In this document: piece by piece, positions 1-12,500 of the stretch | How the letters are laid out: the number at the start of each line of letters is the position of its first letter | Numbering within the stretch: position 1 is the first letter of the stretch | Assembly: GCA_028622995.1 (NCBI GenBank) | Contig: JAJQJQ010000125.1 | Span: forward strand, 1-64,000 | From: Panagrolaimus kolymaensis | Taxonomy: Eukaryota; Nematoda; Chromadorea; Rhabditida; Panagrolaimidae | DNA: 64,000 nucleotides | Reading direction: 5' to 3' | The notes under the pieces: model-generated | Seen by the model: only the letters and a program-made list of their open reading frames with translations | The model's database searches: none | What the model was told of the DNA's origin: nothing | Made by a program: the position numbers and the translations under genes

Positions 1-111
1 GGATTTTTTGTTCCAAATATTTTCTTATATTTTATAAGAAATAATGCCAAGAGGATTTTGGATTCCCCCCGCTGGATGAACCTCAACTGTAATCCATAAA
101 TTTTATAAACA

Positions 112-134
112 CTTGCTTCAAGCTTTGATGCAAG
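112..134. repeat. Second monomer dyad: imperfect 23-bp hairpin
   Basis: Arms CTTGC/GCAAG, one T-T mismatch, then TCAA/TTGA, with a GCT loop (nine base pairs in all). It recurs in every monomer. A few monomers (near 20939, 25829, 27230, 28631) have CAAGTTTTG instead of CAAGCTTTG, which changes only the loop. Confidence 0.8.
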
Positions 135-179
135 GAATTAATGAATCTCATTTTGAATTAGGGATTGAATTGGAGATAT

Positions 180-358
180 GGATTTTTTGCTCCAAATATT
201 TTTCTTATATTTTATAAGAAATAATGCCAAGAGGATTTTGGATTCCCCCGCTGGATGAACCTCAACTGTAATCCATAAATTTTATAAACACTTGCTTCAA
301 GCTTTGATGCAAGAAATTAATGAATCTCGTTTTGAATTAGGGATTGAATTGGAGATAT
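180..358. repeat. Representative satellite monomer
   Basis: One monomer, taken from GGATTTTTTG to the next occurrence. Two linked variants exist across the array. One has GTTCC near the start and is preceded by CAAGAAATTAATGAATCTCG; the other has GCTCC and is preceded by CAAGGAATTAATGAATCTCA. The changes travel together across the monomer boundary, so the true inherited block straddles the boundary chosen here. Each monomer carries two dyad-symmetric segments, listed separately. Confidence 0.9.
202..220. repeat. Dyad in monomer: TTCTTATA-TTT-TATAAGAA
   Basis: Perfect inverted repeat with 8-bp arms and a TTT centre, 19 bp in total, present in essentially every regular monomer. It could extrude as a small cruciform or bind a dimeric protein. 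Function is unknown. Confidence 0.85.
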
Positions 359-449
359 GGATTTTTTGTTCCAAATATTTTTCTTATATTTTATAAGAAA
401 TAATGCCAAGAGGATTTTGGATTCCCCCCGCTGGATGAACCTCAACTGT

Positions 450-1042
450 GATCGATTAATTATTTATGAAGCATTGAGACAATTTAATCGAATTTAAAAC
501 TTATTGAATTAGAAAAAAAATTGCAAAAGAAAAGTGCTTTATTTTTATGATTTTTTATGTATTTTTACATCCATTTTCAATGATATTTTTCCAAACGCAT
601 CCTTTGGTGACGATTTGGAAGCAACCAAAAATTAAACTTAAAGCAAAAAATGTTTTGATAAAGGAAAAAAAAATTCCAAAATCATAAGTAATGAAACTTA
701 TAAAAAACTTTGTTTATCACAAGTGATAAATCACATAAAAAGCTACAAAATCGGTAACATATTTCTTTAGTAAAAGATAAGGCTCAAATCGAGTTATGTG
801 GCTTTGAAATTTAAAAACCAACATTAAATATTCAAATTTTTAAGTTTTGAATTAGAATTTTTTTTTTCAAAGTTTTTTTCTTTTAATTATTTATTATTAA
901 ATATATTAAAATTATTCCCAAGAGGATTTTGAGCTCCGTCCATTGGAAGTATCTCATTCGATGAACTTTTTTTGATTAACACATGTATCAAGCTTAAAAA
1001 TTAGTGAATCTCGTTTTGAATTAGGGATTGAATTGGAGATAT
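450..1042. repeat. Representative 593-bp spacer of the higher-order repeat
   Basis: Spacer unit between groups of monomers, repeated 37 times in the window. The first ~460 bp are unrelated to the monomer by eye: A/T runs, a palindrome at 713-730 and a T-rich tract near 850-890. The last ~110 bp, from about 913, are a diverged monomer: AAGAGGATTTTG is followed by a TCAAGCTT-like part and then TGAATCTCGTTTTGAATTAG, matching monomer order. Subfamilies differ at TTTCAAAG/TTTTAATT versus TTTCAGAAG/TTTTCATT and at GATTAACAC versus GATGAACAC. No ORF of note. Confidence 0.9.
713..730. repeat. Spacer palindrome TTTATCAC-AA-GTGATAAA
   Basis: Inverted repeat with 8-bp perfect arms and a 2-bp centre, once per spacer copy and conserved in those I checked. 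It looks like a dimeric protein-binding site, but no binder can be named from sequence. Confidence 0.75.
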
Positions 1043-4000
1043 GGATTTTTTGTTCCAAATATTTTTCTTATATTTTATAAGAAATAATGCCAAGAGGATT
1101 TTGGATTCCCCCCGCTGGATGAAACTCAACTGTAATCCATAAATTTTATAAACACTTGCTTCAAGCTTTGATGCAAGAAATTAATGAATCTCGTTTTGAA
1201 TTAGGGATTGAATTGGAGATATGGATTTTTTGTTCCAAATATTTTTCTTATATTTTATAAGAAATAATGCCAAGAGGATTTTGGATTCCCCCGCTGGATG
1301 AACCTCAACTGTAATCCATAAATTTTATAAACACTTGCTTCAAGCTTTGATGCAAGAAATTAATGAATCTCGTTTTGAATTAGGGATTGAATTGGAGATA
1401 TGGATTTTTTGTTCCAAATATTTTTCTTATATTTTATAAGAAATAATGCCAAGAGGATTTTGGATTCCCCCCCGCTGGATGAACCTCAACTGTAATCCAT
1501 AAATTTTATAAACACTTGCTTCAAGCTTTGATGCAAGGAATTAATGAATCTCATTTTGAATTAGGGATTGAATTGGAGATATGGATTTTTTGCTCCAAAT
1601 ATTTTTCTTATATTTTATAAGAAATAATGCCAAGAGGATTTTGGATTCCCCCCGCTGGATGAACCTCAACTGTAATCCATAAATTTTATAAACACTTGCT
1701 TCAAGCTTTGATGCAAGAAATTAATGAATCTCGTTTTGAATTAGGGATTGAATTGGAGATATGGATTTTTTGTTCCAAATATTTTTCTTATATTTTATAA
1801 GAAATAATGCCAAGAGGATTTTGGATTCCCCCCGCTGGATGAACCTCAACTGTGATCGATTAATTATTTATGAAGCATTGAGACAATTTAATCGAATTTA
1901 AAACTTATTGAATTAGAAAAAAAATTGCAAAAGAAAAGTGCTTTATTTTTATGATTTTTTATGTATTTTTACATCCATTTTCAATGATATTTTTCCAAAC
2001 GCATCCTTTGGTGACGATTTGGAAGCAACCAAAAATTAAACTTAAAGCAAAAAATGTTTTGATAAAGGAAAAAAAATTCCAAAATCATAAGTAATGAAAC
2101 TTATAAAAAACTTTGTTTATCACAAGTGATAAATCACATAAAAAGCTACAAAATCGGTAACATATTTCTTTAGTAAAAGATAAGGCTCAAATCGAGTTAT
2201 GTGGCTTTGAAATTTAAAAACCAACATTAAATATTCAAATTTTTAAGTTTTGAATTAGAATTTTTTTTTTCAAAGTTTTTTTCTTTTAATTATTTATTAT
2301 TAAATATATTAAAATTATTCCCAAGAGGATTTTGAGCTCCGTCCATTGGAAGTATCTCAATCGATGAACTTTTTTTGATTAACACATGTATCAAGCTTAA
2401 AAATTAGTGAATCTCGTTTTGAATTAGGGATTGAATTGGAGATATGGATTTTTTGTTCCAAATATTTTTCTTATATTTTATAAGAAATAATGCCAAGAGG
2501 ATTTTGGATTCCCCCCGCTGGATGAAACTCAACTGTAATCCATAAATTTTATAAACACTTGCTTCAAGCTTTGATGCAAGAAATTAATGAATCTCGTTTT
2601 GAATTAGGGATTGAATTGGAGATATGGATTTTTTGTTCCAAATATTTTTCTTATATTTTATAAGAAATAATGCCAAGAGGATTTTGGATTCCCCCCGCTG
2701 GATGAACCTCAACTGTGATCGATTAATTATTTATGAAGCATTGAGACAATTTAATCGAATTTAAAACTTATTGAATTAGAAAAAAAATTGCAAAAGAAAA
2801 GTGCTTTATTTTTATGATTTTTTATGTATTTTTACATCCATTTTCAATGATATTTTTCCAAACGCATCCTTTGGTGACGATTTGGAAGCAACCAAAAATT
2901 AAACTTAAAGCAAAAAATGTTTTGATAAAGGAAAAAAAATTCCAAAATCATAAGTAATGAAACTTATAAAAAACTTTGTTTATCACAAGTGATAAATCAC
3001 ATAAAAAGCTACAAAATCGGTAACATATTTCTTTAGTAAAAGATAAGGCTCAAATCGAGTTATGTGGCTTTGAAATTTAAAAACCAACATTAAATATTCA
3101 AATTTTTAAGTTTTGAATTAGAATTTTTTTTTTCAAAGTTTTTTTCTTTTAATTATTTATTATTAAATATATTAAAATTATTCCCAAGAGGATTTTGAGC
3201 TCCGTCCATTGGAAGTATCTCAATCGATGAACTTTTTTTGATGAACACATGTATCAAGCTTAAAAATTAGTGAATCTCGTTTTGAATTAGGGATTGAATT
3301 GGAGATATGGATTTTTTGTTCCAAATATTTTTCTTATATTTTATAAGAAATAATGCCAAGAGGATTTTGGATTCCCCCGCTGGATGAACCTCAACTGTAA
3401 TCCATAAATTTTATAAACACTTGCTTCAAGCTTTGATGCAAGAAATTAATGAATCTCGTTTTGAATTAGGGATTGAATTGGAGATATGGATTTTTTGTTC
3501 CAAATATTTTTCTTATATTTTATAAGAAATAATGCCAAGAGGATTTTGGATTCCCCCCGCTGGATGAACCTCAACTGTAATCCATAAATTTTATAAACAC
3601 TTGCTTCAAGCTTTGATGCAAGGAATTAATGAATCTCATTTTGAATTAGGGATTGAATTGGAGATATGGATTTTTTGCTCCAAATATTTTTCTTATATTT
3701 TATAAGAAATAATGCCAAGAGGATTTTGGATTCCCCCCGCTGGATGAACCTCAACTGTAATCCATAAATTTTATAAACACTTGCTTCAAGCTTTGATGCA
3801 AGAAATTAATGAATCTCGTTTTGAATTAGGGATTGAATTGGAGATATGGATTTTTTGTTCCAAATATTTTTCTTATATTTTATAAGAAATAATGCCAAGA
3901 GGATTTTGGATTCCCCCCGCTGGATGAACCTCAACTGTGATCGATTAATTATTTATGAAGCATTGAGACAATTTAATCGAATTTAAAACTTATTGAATTA

Positions 4001-5843
4001 GAAAAAAAATTGCAAAAGAAAAGTGCTTTATTTTTATGATTTTTTATGTATTTTTACATCCATTTTCAATGATATTTTTCCAAACGCATCCTTTGGTGAC
4101 GATTTGGAAGCAACCAAAAATTAAACTTAAAGCAAAAAATGTTTTGATAAAGGAAAAAAAATTCCAAAATCATAAGTAATGAAACTTATAAAAAACTTTG
4201 TTTATCACAAGTGATAAATCACATAAAAAGCTACAAAATCGGTAACATATTTCTTTAGTAAAAGATAAGGCTCAAATCGAGTTATGTGGCTTTGAAATTT
4301 AAAAACCAACATTAAATATTCAAATTTTTAAGTTTTGAATTAGAATTTTTTTTTTCAAAGTTTTTTTCTTTTAATTATTTATTATTAAATATATTAAAAT
4401 TATTCCCAAGAGGATTTTGAGCTCCGTCCATTGGAAGTATCTCAATCGATGAACTTTTTTTGATGAACACATGTATCAAGCTTAAAAATTAGTGAATCTC
4501 GTTTTGAATTAGGGATTGAATTGGAGATATGGATTTTTTGTTCCAAATATTTTTCTTATATTTTATAAGAAATAATGCCAAGAGGATTTTGGATTCCCCC
4601 GCTGGATGAACCTCAACTGTAATCCATAAATTTTATAAACACTTGCTTCAAGCTTTGATGCAAGAAATTAATGAATCTCGTTTTGAATTAGGGATTGAAT
4701 TGGAGATATGGATTTTTTGTTCCAAATATTTTTCTTATATTTTATAAGAAATAATGCCAAGAGGATTTTGGATTCCCCCCGCTGGATGAACCTCAACTGT
4801 AATCCATAAATTTTATAAACACTTGCTTCAAGCTTTGATGCAAGGAATTAATGAATCTCATTTTGAATTAGGGATTGAATTGGAGATATGGATTTTTTGC
4901 TCCAAATATTTTTCTTATATTTTATAAGAAATAATGCCAAGAGGATTTTGGATTCCCCCCGCTGGATGAACCTCAACTGTGATCGATTAATTATTTATGA
5001 AGCATTGAGACAATTTAATCGAATTTAAAACTTATTGAATTAGAAAAAAAATTGCAAAAGAAAAGTGCTTTATTTTTATGATTTTTTATGTATTTTTACA
5101 TCCATTTTCAATGATATTTTTCCAAACGCATCCTTTGGTGACGATTTGGAAGCAACCAAAAATTAAACTTAAAGCAAAAAATGTTTTGATAAAGGAAAAA
5201 AAATTCCAAAATCATAAGTAATGAAACTTATAAAAAACTTTGTTTATCACAAGTGATAAATCACATAAAAAGCTACAAAATCGGTAACATATTTCTTTAG
5301 TAAAAGATAAGGCTCAAATCGAGTTATGTGGCTTTGAAATTTAAAAACCAACATTAAATATTCAAATTTTTAAGTTTTGAATTAGAATTTTTTTTTTCAA
5401 AGTTTTTTTCTTTTAATTATTTATTATTAAATATATTAAAATTATTCCCAAGAGGATTTTGAGCTCCGTCCATTGGAAGTATCTCAATCGATGAACTTTT
5501 TTTGATGAACACATGTATCAAGCTTAAAAATTAGTGAATCTCGTTTTGAATTAGGGATTGAATTGGAGATATGGATTTTTTGTTCCAAATATTTTTCTTA
5601 TATTTTATAAGAAATAATGCCAAGAGGATTTTGGATTCCCCCCGCTGGATGAACCTCAACTGTAATCCATAAATTTTATAAACACTTGCTTCAAGCTTTG
5701 ATGCAAGAAATTAATGAATCTCGTTTTGAATTAGGGATTGAATTGGAGATATGGATTTTTTGTTCCAAATATTTTTCTTATATTTTATAAGAAATAATGC
5801 CAAGAGGATTTTGGATTCCCCCCGCTGGATGAACCTCAACTGT

Positions 5844-8800
5844 GATCGATTAATTATTTATGAAGCATTGAGACAATTTAATCGAATTTAAAACTTATTG
5901 AATTAGAAAAAAAATTGCAAAAGAAAAGTGCTTTATTTTTATGATTTTTTATGTATTTTTACATCCATTTTCAATGATATTTTTCCAAACGCATCCTTTG
6001 GTGACGATTTGGAAGCAACCAAAAATTAAACTTAAAGCAAAAAATGTTTTGATAAAGGAAAAAAAATTCCAAAATCATAAGTAATGAAACTTATAAAAAA
6101 CTTTGTTTATCACAAGTGATAAATCACATAAAAAGCTACAAAATCGGTAACATATTTCTTTAGTAAAAGATAAGGCTCAAATCGAGTTATGTGGCTTTGA
6201 AATTTAAAAACCAACATTAAATATTCAAATTTTTAAGTTTTGAATTAGAATTTTTTTTTTCAAAGTTTTTTTCTTTTAATTATTTATTATTAAATATATT
6301 AAAATTATTCCCAAGAGGATTTTGAGCTCCGTCCATTGGAAGTATCTCAATCGATGAACTTTTTTTGATGAACACATGTATCAAGCTTAAAAATTAGTGA
6401 ATCTCGTTTTGAATTAGGGATTGAATTGGAGATATGGATTTTTTGTTCCAAATATTTTTCTTATATTTTATAAGAAATAATGCCAAGAGGATTTTGGATT
6501 CCCCCGCTGGATGAACCTCAACTGTAATCCATAAATTTTATAAACACTTGCTTCAAGCTTTGATGCAAGAAATTAATGAATCTCGTTTTGAATTAGGGAT
6601 TGAATTGGAGATATGGATTTTTTGTTCCAAATATTTTTCTTATATTTTATAAGAAATAATGCCAAGAGGATTTTGGATTCCCCCCGCTGGATGAACCTCA
6701 ACTGTAATCCATAAATTTTATAAACACTTGCTTCAAGCTTTGATGCAAGGAATTAATGAATCTCATTTTGAATTAGGGATTGAATTGGAGATATGGATTT
6801 TTTGCTCCAAATATTTTTCTTATATTTTATAAGAAATAATGCCAAGAGGATTTTGGATTCCCCCCGCTGGATGAACCTCAACTGTAATCCATAAATTTTA
6901 TAAACACTTGCTTCAAGCTTTGATGCAAGAAATTAATGAATCTCGTTTTGAATTAGGGATTGAATTGGAGATATGGATTTTTTGTTCCAAATATTTTTCT
7001 TATATTTTATAAGAAATAATGCCAAGAGGATTTTGGATTCCCCCCGCTGGATGAACCTCAACTGTGATCGATTAATTATTTATGAAGCATTGAGACAATT
7101 TAATCGAATTTAAAACTTATTGAATTAGAAAAAAAATTGCAAAAGAAAAGTGCTTTATTTTTATGATTTTTTATGTATTTTTACATCCATTTTCAATGAT
7201 ATTTTTCCAAACGCATCCTTTGGTGACGATTTGGAAGCAACCAAAAATTAAACTTAAAGCAAAAAATGTTTTGATAAAGGAAAAAAAATTCCAAAATCAT
7301 AAGTAATGAAACTTATAAAAAACTTTGTTTATCACAAGTGATAAATCACATAAAAAGCTACAAAATCGGTAACATATTTCTTTAGTAAAAGATAAGGCTC
7401 AAATCGAGTTATGTGGCTTTGAAATTTAAAAACCAACATTAAATATTCAAATTTTTAAGTTTTGAATTAGAATTTTTTTTTTCAAAGTTTTTTTCTTTTA
7501 ATTATTTATTATTAAATATATTAAAATTATTCCCAAGAGGATTTTGAGCTCCGTCCATTGGAAGTATCTCAATCGATGAACTTTTTTTGATGAACACATG
7601 TATCAAGCTTAAAAATTAGTGAATCTCGTTTTGAATTAGGGATTGAATTGGAGATATGGATTTTTTGTTCCAAATATTTTTCTTATATTTTATAAGAAAT
7701 AATGCCAAGAGGATTTTGGATTCCCCCGCTGGATGAACCTCAACTGTAATCCATAAATTTTATAAACACTTGCTTCAAGCTTTGATGCAAGAAATTAATG
7801 AATCTCGTTTTGAATTAGGGATTGAATTGGAGATATGGATTTTTTGTTCCAAATATTTTTCTTATATTTTATAAGAAATAATGCCAAGAGGATTTTGGAT
7901 TCCCCCCGCTGGATGAACCTCAACTGTAATCCATAAATTTTATAAACACTTGCTTCAAGCTTTGATGCAAGGAATTAATGAATCTCATTTTGAATTAGGG
8001 ATTGAATTGGAGATATGGATTTTTTGCTCCAAATATTTTTCTTATATTTTATAAGAAATAATGCCAAGAGGATTTTGGATTCCCCCCGCTGGATGAACCT
8101 CAACTGTAATCCATAAATTTTATAAACACTTGCTTCAAGCTTTGATGCAAGAAATTAATGAATCTCGTTTTGAATTAGGGATTGAATTGGAGATATGGAT
8201 TTTTTGTTCCAAATATTTTTCTTATATTTTATAAGAAATAATGCCAAGAGGATTTTGGATTCCCCCCGCTGGATGAACCTCAACTGTGATCGATTAATTA
8301 TTTATGAAGCATTGAGACAATTTAATCGAATTTAAAACTTATTGAATTAGAAAAAAAATTGCAAAAGAAAAGTGCTTTATTTTTATGATTTTTTATGTAT
8401 TTTTACATCCATTTTCAATGATATTTTTCCAAACGCATCCTTTGGTGACGATTTGGAAGCAACCAAAAATTAAACTTAAAGCAAAAAATGTTTTGATAAA
8501 GGAAAAAAAATTCCAAAATCATAAGTAATGAAACTTATAAAAAACTTTGTTTATCACAAGTGATAAATCACATAAAAAGCTACAAAATCGGTAACATATT
8601 TCTTTAGTAAAAGATAAGGCTCAAATCGAGTTATGTGGCTTTGAAATTTAAAAACCAACATTAAATATTCAAATTTTTAAGTTTTGAATTAGAATTTTTT
8701 TTTTCAAAGTTTTTTTCTTTTAATTATTTATTATTAAATATATTAAAATTATTCCCAAGAGGATTTTGAGCTCCGTCCATTGGAAGTATCTCAATCGATG

Positions 8801-9509
8801 AACTTTTTTTGATGAACACATGTATCAAGCTTAAAAATTAGTGAATCTCGTTTTGAATTAGGGATTGAATTGGAGATATGGATTTTTTGTTCCAAATATT
8901 TTTCTTATATTTTATAAGAAATAATGCCAAGAGGATTTTGGATTCCCCCGCTGGATGAACCTCAACTGTAATCCATAAATTTTATAAACACTTGCTTCAA
9001 GCTTTGATGCAAGAAATTAATGAATCTCGTTTTGAATTAGGGATTGAATTGGAGATATGGATTTTTTGTTCCAAATATTTTTCTTATATTTTATAAGAAA
9101 TAATGCCAAGAGGATTTTGGATTCCCCCCGCTGGATGAACCTCAACTGTAATCCATAAATTTTATAAACACTTGCTTCAAGCTTTGATGCAAGGAATTAA
9201 TGAATCTCATTTTGAATTAGGGATTGAATTGGAGATATGGATTTTTTGCTCCAAATATTTTTCTTATATTTTATAAGAAATAATGCCAAGAGGATTTTGG
9301 ATTCCCCCCGCTGGATGAACCTCAACTGTAATCCATAAATTTTATAAACACTTGCTTCAAGCTTTGATGCAAGAAATTAATGAATCTCGTTTTGAATTAG
9401 GGATTGAATTGGAGATATGGATTTTTTGTTCCAAATATTTTTCTTATATTTTATAAGAAATAATGCCAAGAGGATTTTGGATTCCCCCCGCTGGATGAAC
9501 CTCAACTGT
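5844..9509. repeat. Run of three 1222-bp higher-order blocks
   Basis: Spacers at 5844, 7066 and 8288 are spaced by exactly 1222 bp, to 9510. The internal order of monomer variants is the same in each block, as expected if whole blocks were duplicated. Confidence 0.8.
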
Positions 9510-12500
9510 GATCGATTAATTATTTATGAAGCATTGAGACAATTTAATCGAATTTAAAACTTATTGAATTAGAAAAAAAATTGCAAAAGAAAAGTGCTTT
9601 ATTTTTATGATTTTTTATGTATTTTTACATCCATTTTCAATGATATTTTTCCAAACGCATCCTTTGGTGACGATTTGGAAGCAACCAAAAATTAAACTTA
9701 AAGCAAAAAATGTTTTGATAAAGGAAAAAAAATTCCAAAATCATAAGTAATGAAACTTATAAAAAACTTTGTTTATCACAAGTGATAAATCACATAAAAA
9801 GCTACAAAATCGGTAACATATTTCTTTAGTAAAAGATAAGGCTCAAATCGAGTTATGTGGCTTTGAAATTTAAAAACCAACATTAAATATTCAAATTTTT
9901 AAGTTTTGAATTAGAATTTTTTTTTTCAAAGTTTTTTTCTTTTAATTATTTATTATTAAATATATTAAAATTATTCCCAAGAGGATTTTGAGCTCCGTCC
10001 ATTGGAAGTATCTCAATCGATGAACTTTTTTTGATTAACACATGTATCAAGCTTAAAAATTAGTGAATCTCGTTTTGAATTAGGGATTGAATTGGAGATA
10101 TGGATTTTTTGTTCCAAATATTTTTCTTATATTTTATAAGAAATAATGCCAAGAGGATTTTGGATTCCCCCCGCTGGATGAAACTCAACTGTAATCCATA
10201 AATTTTATAAACACTTGCTTCAAGCTTTGATGCAAGAAATTAATGAATCTCGTTTTGAATTAGGGATTGAATTGGAGATATGGATTTTTTGTTCCAAATA
10301 TTTTTCTTATATTTTATAAGAAATAATGCCAAGAGGATTTTGGATTCCCCCGCTGGATGAACCTCAACTGTAATCCATAAATTTTATAAACACTTGCTTC
10401 AAGCTTTGATGCAAGAAATTAATGAATCTCGTTTTGAATTAGGGATTGAATTGGAGATATGGATTTTTTGTTCCAAATATTTTTCTTATATTTTATAAGA
10501 AATAATGCCAAGAGGATTTTGGATTCCCCCCGCTGGATGAACCTCAACTGTAATCCATAAATTTTATAAACACTTGCTTCAAGCTTTGATGCAAGAAATT
10601 AATGAATCTCGTTTTGAATTAGGGATTGAATTGGAGATATGGATTTTTTGTTCCAAATATTTTTCTTATATTTTATAAGAAATAATGCCAAGAGGATTTT
10701 GGATTCCCCCCGCTGGATGAACCTCAACTGTAATCCATAAATTTTATAAACACTTGCTTCAAGCTTTGATGCAAGGAATTAATGAATCTCATTTTGAATT
10801 AGGGATTGAATTGGAGATATGGATTTTTTGCTCCAAATATTTTTCTTATATTTTATAAGAAATAATGCCAAGAGGATTTTGGATTCCCCCCGCTGGATGA
10901 ACCTCAACTGTAATCCATAAATTTTATAAACACTTGCTTCAAGCTTTGATGCAAGAAATTAATGAATCTCGTTTTGAATTAGGGATTGAATTGGAGATAT
11001 GGATTTTTTGTTCCAAATATTTTTCTTATATTTTATAAGAAATAATGCCAAGAGGATTTTGGATTCCCCCCGCTGGATGAACCTCAACTGTGATCGATTA
11101 ATTATTTATGAAGCATTGAGACAATTTAATCGAATTTAAAACTTATTGAATTAGAAAAAAAATTGCAAAAGAAAAGTGCTTTATTTTTATGATTTTTTAT
11201 GTATTTTTACATCCATTTTCAATGATATTTTTCCAAACGCATCCTTTGGTGACGATTTGGAAGCAACCAAAAATTAAACTTAAAGCAAAAAATGTTTTGA
11301 TAAAGGAAAAAAAATTCCAAAATCATAAGTAATGAAACTTATAAAAAACTTTGTTTATCACAAGTGATAAATCACATAAAAAGCTACAAAATCGGTAACA
11401 TATTTCTTTAGTAAAAGATAAGGCTCAAATCGAGTTATGTGGCTTTGAAATTTAAAAACCAACATTAAATATTCAAATTTTTAAGTTTTGAATTAGAATT
11501 TTTTTTTTCAAAGTTTTTTTCTTTTAATTATTTATTATTAAATATATTAAAATTATTCCCAAGAGGATTTTGAGCTCCGTCCATTGGAAGTATCTCAATC
11601 GATGAACTTTTTTTGATGAACACATGTATCAAGCTTAAAAATTAGTGAATCTCGTTTTGAATTAGGGATTGAATTGGAGATATGGATTTTTTGTTCCAAA
11701 TATTTTTCTTATATTTTATAAGAAATAATGCCAAGAGGATTTTGGATTCCCCCGCTGGATGAACCTCAACTGTAATCCATAAATTTTATAAACACTTGCT
11801 TCAAGCTTTGATGCAAGAAATTAATGAATCTCGTTTTGAATTAGGGATTGAATTGGAGATATGGATTTTTTGTTCCAAATATTTTTCTTATATTTTATAA
11901 GAAATAATGCCAAGAGGATTTTGGATTCCCCCCGCTGGATGAACCTCAACTGTAATCCATAAATTTTATAAACACTTGCTTCAAGCTTTGATGCAAGGAA
12001 TTAATGAATCTCATTTTGAATTAGGGATTGAATTGGAGATATGGATTTTTTGCTCCAAATATTTTTCTTATATTTTATAAGAAATAATGCCAAGAGGATT
12101 TTGGATTCCCCCCGCTGGATGAACCTCAACTGTAATCCATAAATTTTATAAACACTTGCTTCAAGCTTTGATGCAAGAAATTAATGAATCTCGTTTTGAA
12201 TTAGGGATTGAATTGGAGATATGGATTTTTTGTTCCAAATATTTTTCTTATATTTTATAAGAAATAATGCCAAGAGGATTTTGGATTCCCCCCGCTGGAT
12301 GAACCTCAACTGTGATCGATTAATTATTTATGAAGCATTGAGACAATTTAATCGAATTTAAAACTTATTGAATTAGAAAAAAAATTGCAAAAGAAAAGTG
12401 CTTTATTTTTATGATTTTTTATGTATTTTTACATCCATTTTCAATGATATTTTTCCAAACGCATCCTTTGGTGACGATTTGGAAGCAACCAAAAATTAAA

